Assembly: GCA_902594745.1 (NCBI GenBank)
Contig: CACJNF010000001.1
Span: 124,001-188,000 of the forward strand
Length of the DNA stretch: 64,000 bases
Direction: 5' to 3'
Source of the DNA: an uncultured Bacteroidota bacterium
GTDB lineage: Bacteria > Bacteroidota > Bacteroidia > Flavobacteriales > Flavobacteriaceae
The stretch's first letter is position 1. Each line of letters opens with the position of its first letter. Positions 60,756 through 64,000 of the stretch are shown here, piece after piece. The notes under the pieces are model-generated. The model searched no databases. It was not told the DNA's origin and saw nothing but the letters and a program-made list of their open reading frames with translations. The position numbers and the translations under genes are program-made.

Positions 60756-61444
60756 TGAATTTATTTTTTTCAAATTTTAGCCAAACAGATAATGAGATAA
60801 TAGTCAATGAAAATGACAGCAAACATATATTAAAATCGTATAGAAAAGGTATAGGGGATATACTCAATTTTACTAATGGAAATGGCCTTTTAGCAGAATG
60901 TAAAATAATAGAAAAAGGAAAAAAAATTAAAGTTAAAATAGTAAAGATATCAAAGAGAAAACCTAATAAAGTGTCAATTCATATTGCAATCTCTCCTCTA
61001 AAAAACCCATCTAGATTTGAATGGTTTGTAGAAAAAGCGACGGAGATTGGTATAAAAGAAATAACTCCAATTATAACCAAACATTCAGAAAAAAAGAAAG
61101 TAAATCATGAAAGGCTTGAGAGGATTTCTATTAGCTCTTTAAAGCAATCGAACCAACTATTCAAACCTACGATTAACTGTACTGAAAAATTTTCTGATTT
61201 TATAAATAATAATAGTGATCAAAAGATAATGGCAAATCTTAAGACAAAAAATATTTTAAAGAAAGAGTCTATAAACTCAAATCAAATTTGTCTGGTTATT
61301 GGTCCTGAGGGTGGATTTTCAGATGATGAGATTCAAGAAGCAAAAAATAATAAAATTACTGAGGTATCATTTGGTGATAATAGACTAAGATCAGAGACAG
61401 CTGCTATTTATGGATTATCTATTTTAAAGTCATTAACTAGTTAA
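60755..61444 (+). CDS. rsmE: 16S rRNA (uracil(1498)-N3)-methyltransferase
   Basis: This 229-residue SPOUT methyltransferase methylates U1498 of 16S rRNA. It has a PUA-like N-terminus, KATEIGIKEITPIITKHSE near residue 94, IGPEGGFSDDEI near 182 and GDNRLRSETAAI near 208, the SAM-binding knot. It starts on the A of the tsaD stop codon and its 3' end overlaps the convergent asparaginase gene by 8 bp. Confidence 0.97.
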   Translation: MNLFFSNFSQTDNEIIVNENDSKHILKSYRKGIGDILNFTNGNGLLAECKIIEKGKKIKVKIVKISKRKPNKVSIHIAISPLKNPSRFEWFVEKATEIGIKEITPIITKHSEKKKVNHERLERISISSLKQSNQLFKPTINCTEKFSDFINNNSDQKIMANLKTKNILKKESINSNQICLVIGPEGGFSDDEIQEAKNNKITEVSFGDNRLRSETAAIYGLSILKSLTS

Positions 61445-61919
61445 TTTTTTCAAAAATATTTTTTTCAATATTTTTTCTGCAATTATTTGGCTCAAAGACT
61501 TGTCCATTCATTATAATATAAACTCCTTTGCTTAAGTTCTGAACTGATGTAAATGCACAACCTATATTAAATATTGCATCGTTATCAATAAAAAGCGCGG
61601 GCTTAAGCGAGCCAGTTAACACCACAGTTTTATTGTGCAATTGATTTAGATAAATAGCCGTATCAACAATTGTATCTGTCCCATGAGTAATTAATATCTT
61701 ATCATAATTTGATTTAACTATATGATTTAAAATCTTTTCACGATCACTATCATCCATATCTAAACTATCAACTCTCATTAAGGGACTTATTTTGTAATCA
61801 ATATTTACATTCATTTTTGTTAGCAAATCTCCAATAAATGGATCACCTACTTGATAATCACTTTTTTGATCAAAGTAGACCTTATCAATAGTTCCACCAG
61901 TGGTGATTATCTCAATCAT
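61437..61919 (-). CDS. Short asparaginase-domain protein
   Basis: This 160-residue protein matches only the N-terminal domain of bacterial asparaginases. Both catalytic Thr regions are present: IITTGGTIDK near residue 4 and LITHGTDTI near 78, plus VVLTGSLKP near 100. The C-terminal domain that completes the active site in the normal 330-residue enzyme is absent. A single-domain form is also found in other bacteria. Whether it hydrolyses asparagine or another amide is unknown. It has no signal peptide. Confidence 0.88.
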   Translation of the reverse strand: MIEIITTGGTIDKVYFDQKSDYQVGDPFIGDLLTKMNVNIDYKISPLMRVDSLDMDDSDREKILNHIVKSNYDKILITHGTDTIVDTAIYLNQLHNKTVVLTGSLKPALFIDNDAIFNIGCAFTSVQNLSKGVYIIMNGQVFEPNNCRKNIEKNIFEKIN

Positions 61920-61924
61920 TGAAT

Positions 61925-62902
61925 TTAGAATTGATTATTTTGATAATCAAGATTGCTGTGATTAGATTTAAGAGACTCGATAAAATCAACTTTTAATTTA
62001 CTAACCAGATCTTTAACGCTAGGATTATCATTTATTGAACTAACACCATGACCAGCTGACCAAATAGTTTTCCATGCCTTAGCTTCAGCCTCAGCCATAT
62101 CTTTACCAAAGTCAATTTTTTTTGAATCATTCCACACTTCTTCCGTAACACCCATCGCTTCAAGACTAGGTCTTAGAAAATTAGCATGAACACCAGAGAC
62201 TGCAGCAGTATATACTATATCCTCAGCAGAAGAGTTAATAATCATATCTTTATAGGCTTGCTCTGCAAGACTCTCTTTAGTATTAATAAATCTTGTACCC
62301 ATATATGCAATGTCAGCACCCATTTGAAGGGCTGATGCTACATCTCTTCCATTTGATATACAACCCGAAAGAATGATTGTTTTGTTAAAAAATTCTCTAA
62401 TTAAAGAGATCATAGCCATTGGGTTTTTTAGACCTGCATGACCACCAGCACCAGCAGTAACAAGAACTAGACCATCCACATTAGCCTCTGCAGCTTTTTC
62501 AGCGTGTCTTTTCTTAATTATATCATGATAAACTAGTCCCCCATAACTATGAATTGCATTTACAATATCAGGGACAGCTCCTAATGAAGTTATAATCATA
62601 GGAACTTTATGTTTTACACAAATATCTAAATCAGCCTTGATTCTAATATTAGATGGATGGACAATAAGGTTTACACCAAAAGGTGCAGGTTTTATTCCAG
62701 TCTCACTCTCAAATTTTGAAAGTTCATCTTTAATCTCAACTACCCACTCCTCAAAACCTTCTGAGGTTCTTTGATTTAAAGCTGGAAAAGTTCCAACTAT
62801 TCCGTTTTTACAACATTCAATTACAAGCTTTGGGCCTGAAATTAAAAATAGTGGAGCTGCTATTACAGGTAAGTTTAGATCTTTATAAAAATTCTTATCC
62901 AT
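61925..62902 (-). CDS. Nitronate monooxygenase-type NAD(P)H-dependent flavin oxidoreductase
   Basis: ATG 62902 is used since it gives MDKNFYKDLNLPVIAAPLFL, overlapping the DUF4442 stop by 8 bp. A longer frame from 62935 is less likely. The 325-residue TIM-barrel flavoprotein has APLFLISGPKL near residue 16, the FMN-binding AGAGGHAGLKNP near 166, and LSGCISNGRDVASALQMGADIAYMGTRF near 190. It resembles nitronate monooxygenases and 2-nitropropane dioxygenases. The physiological substrate is unknown. It forms a unit with the DUF4442 gene. Confidence 0.92.
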   Translation of the reverse strand: MDKNFYKDLNLPVIAAPLFLISGPKLVIECCKNGIVGTFPALNQRTSEGFEEWVVEIKDELSKFESETGIKPAPFGVNLIVHPSNIRIKADLDICVKHKVPMIITSLGAVPDIVNAIHSYGGLVYHDIIKKRHAEKAAEANVDGLVLVTAGAGGHAGLKNPMAMISLIREFFNKTIILSGCISNGRDVASALQMGADIAYMGTRFINTKESLAEQAYKDMIINSSAEDIVYTAAVSGVHANFLRPSLEAMGVTEEVWNDSKKIDFGKDMAEAEAKAWKTIWSAGHGVSSINDNPSVKDLVSKLKVDFIESLKSNHSNLDYQNNQF

Positions 62903-63353
62903 TTTTTCTTTTTTTACAAGACCACTCAAACTCAAATTCAGAGACTAAGTCTCCTTCTTCATCATACCCCCTAGCTTTTAACCAAGCCTTTGAAGTTATG
63001 TTTTGAATAGTCGAATTAATTAGTTGTTTAGCTATTTTACCTTCAGTACAAGTAAAAGTTATTTTACCTACTGCTTTTTTATAGAAGCTTGATTTATTAC
63101 TTACAAGAAGCATTGAGATATTAGCATTAGAATCTTGAATAGATTTTGTAAGTAACATTCCTGTAGTTAACTCTGCGGCCATGCCCTGAACTGCCCAAAA
63201 CATAGATCTGTATGGATTTTGATTAATCCATTTAAAACTTACTTTAACTTCACATTTATCTTCATCAATTAGAGTAAGCCTTACACCTGTTAGCCATGCA
63301 GCAGGAAGCTTTAAAAGCATCCATTTATTTATTTTACTCGGTGTATATTTCAT
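62895..63353 (-). CDS. DUF4442 hotdog-fold thioesterase-like protein
   Basis: This 152-residue protein has the DUF4442 layout: an N-terminal helix region with LLKLPAAWLTGVRLTLID, KWINQNPYRSMFWAVQGMAAELTTGMLL near residue 43 (the hotdog central helix), and strands ending with EFEFEW. Members are related to acyl-CoA thioesterases, but catalytic residues are unproven. It overlaps the flavin oxidoreductase gene (8 bp) and the FGE-like gene (4 bp), so the three are co-translated. Confidence 0.88.
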   Translation of the reverse strand: MKYTPSKINKWMLLKLPAAWLTGVRLTLIDEDKCEVKVSFKWINQNPYRSMFWAVQGMAAELTTGMLLTKSIQDSNANISMLLVSNKSSFYKKAVGKITFTCTEGKIAKQLINSTIQNITSKAWLKARGYDEEGDLVSEFEFEWSCKKRKNG

Positions 63354-63928
63354 TTTTCTGTTAAAATACTAAATCCAATGTGAATATTACCAGTTTCTTT
63401 ATCAACATATAATTCTCTATCCTCTTGGGTTCCATGACAAGTATCTATTGAACAAAAAAGTGATCCACCTGCTAATCTTACTTGATTTGAATTAACAGGC
63501 TCAGTAATATCCCAAACATTTCCAACAATGTTCACAGATTTAACAGCAGAAATTGGATACATATTATCAGAGACAATTAGCCTGTCATCTAAGGATACAA
63601 GCTTCCAATACTCTTCATAAGTAGGAAGCCGAACACCCGCCCATTTACAATACTCAATTGCATCTTTATAACTTACCTGTGTTACAGGTAAACTATCAAT
63701 TGATTTGTTAATACCATCTGGTTTTATCCAATTTGCACCATTGACAACTTTATAATCATAAACATTCTCTTGAACAAATGACCAACCATACTCTTCGGCG
63801 CTAGTTATGTATCCAGTTTCATTAATAAACTCCTTAAATTCCTTAACTGAAACAGTCCTAAGATCATAATCTATTTTAGATGTGCATGAAATTAAAACCA
63901 GGGATAAGATCATTAAGATTTTTTTCAT
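63350..63928 (-). CDS. Compact formylglycine-generating enzyme (SUMF1-like) lipoprotein
   Basis: This 192-residue protein has a lipobox at LVLISC (about C15). The FGE-sulfatase fold is visible: GANWIKPDG near residue 69, PVTQVSYKDAIEYCKWAGVRLPTYEEYWKL near 83-112, GNVWDITEP near 138 and LAGGSLFCSIDTC near 150-162. The last motif keeps both Cys with the same 5-residue spacing as the copper-binding active-site pair of true FGEs. It is shorter than usual (about 280-300), missing a segment between the YEEYWKL and GNVW blocks. No sulfatase is in view. It might activate one elsewhere or serve another oxidase role. Confidence 0.85.
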   Translation of the reverse strand: MKKILMILSLVLISCTSKIDYDLRTVSVKEFKEFINETGYITSAEEYGWSFVQENVYDYKVVNGANWIKPDGINKSIDSLPVTQVSYKDAIEYCKWAGVRLPTYEEYWKLVSLDDRLIVSDNMYPISAVKSVNIVGNVWDITEPVNSNQVRLAGGSLFCSIDTCHGTQEDRELYVDKETGNIHIGFSILTEK

Positions 63929-63929
63929 A

Positions 63930-64000
63930 TTAATTATATATAAAACTTTTATCTAATTCCTCCGAGTCTTTATACTTAATCCTAAGTTCTTTTAATTCTT
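63930..64000 (-). CDS. C-terminal end of an unidentified protein (5' end outside window)
   Basis: On the minus strand a frame runs from the window edge to a TAA at 63930-63932. It encodes a charged helical stretch with ELKELRIKYKDSEELDKSF and ends IYN. The next gene's ATG starts one base after this stop, typical of an operon partner. Too little is visible to name it. Confidence 0.5.
   Translation of the reverse strand, partial: ELKELRIKYKDSEELDKSFIYN

Noticed and set aside
63350-63928. Frameshift or truncation of the FGE-like gene
   Set aside because: The frame is continuous with start, lipobox, both ends of the domain and a 4-bp overlap with the next gene; only the middle is short.

Overview
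This 64 kb window comes from the chromosome of a marine-type member of the Bacteroidota, most likely a flavobacterium. The DNA is strongly AT-rich. It carries a SusC/SusD pair, many lipoproteins with short lipoboxes, A-rich leaders instead of clear Shine-Dalgarno sites, several TAnnTTTG-type -7 promoter elements, a bacillithiol glycosyltransferase (BshA), Bacteroidota-style LptD and TamB, and an FG-GAP/ASPIC lipoprotein. Genes are packed with 4-8 bp stop/start overlaps. I see no tRNA, rRNA, CRISPR array, insertion sequence, integrase or phage gene, and no recognisable transcription regulator. Both window edges cut genes: an amidase at the left and an unidentified C-terminus at the right.

Region 1 (1-13.4 kb) is rich in amide-bond hydrolases: an amidase-signature enzyme, a histone-deacetylase-like amidohydrolase, a lipoprotein penicillin acylase, an isoaspartyl peptidase, a ChbG/YdjC-type deacetylase and an N-formylglutamate-amidohydrolase-like lipoprotein. 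DapF, MarC and DoxX-type membrane proteins and a fasciclin protein lie among them. Region 2 (13.4-25.9 kb) is a mosaic of small envelope genes: a 5'-nucleotidase split into two overlapping genes in reversed order, a Bor-like lipoprotein, an HMA-MauE fusion, an aldo/keto reductase, a CotH-type secreted kinase, a pterin dehydratase, an AlkA-type glycosylase, a DUF411 lipoprotein and a DUF255 thioredoxin-fold protein. Across regions 1 and 2 lie four members of an unrecognised secreted family of about 240 residues.

Region 3 (25.9-38.7 kb) is a small glycan-utilisation locus read leftward: SusC, SusD, FG-GAP/ASPIC lipoprotein, GH20 hexosaminidase and an HGSNAT-type membrane acyltransferase, with a serine esterase upstream. 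It suggests use of an N-acetylhexosamine-containing, possibly esterified glycan. A second, secreted penicillin acylase follows, preceded by two coupled microprotein ORFs.

Region 4 (41-64 kb) is mostly flavobacterial housekeeping. A long leftward operon runs amidase, MCE protein, Fe-S membrane protein, HAD protein, CCG-domain Fe-S protein, a conserved unknown, a GH3-serine hydrolase fusion and BshA. Divergent from it are LptD and RidA. Next come TamB, PfkA, GAPDH and an N-acetylglucosamine-kinase-like protein, with TsaD and RsmE divergent. A leftward cluster ends the window: a short asparaginase, a nitronate-monooxygenase-type protein, a DUF4442 protein and a compact formylglycine-generating-enzyme homologue.

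The least explained features are the four-member secreted family and a recurring set of very short membrane ORFs (24-64 codons), several coupled to a neighbour by TAATG or ATGA overlaps. All functional calls rest on reading translated sequence and remembered family motifs; no searches were run.
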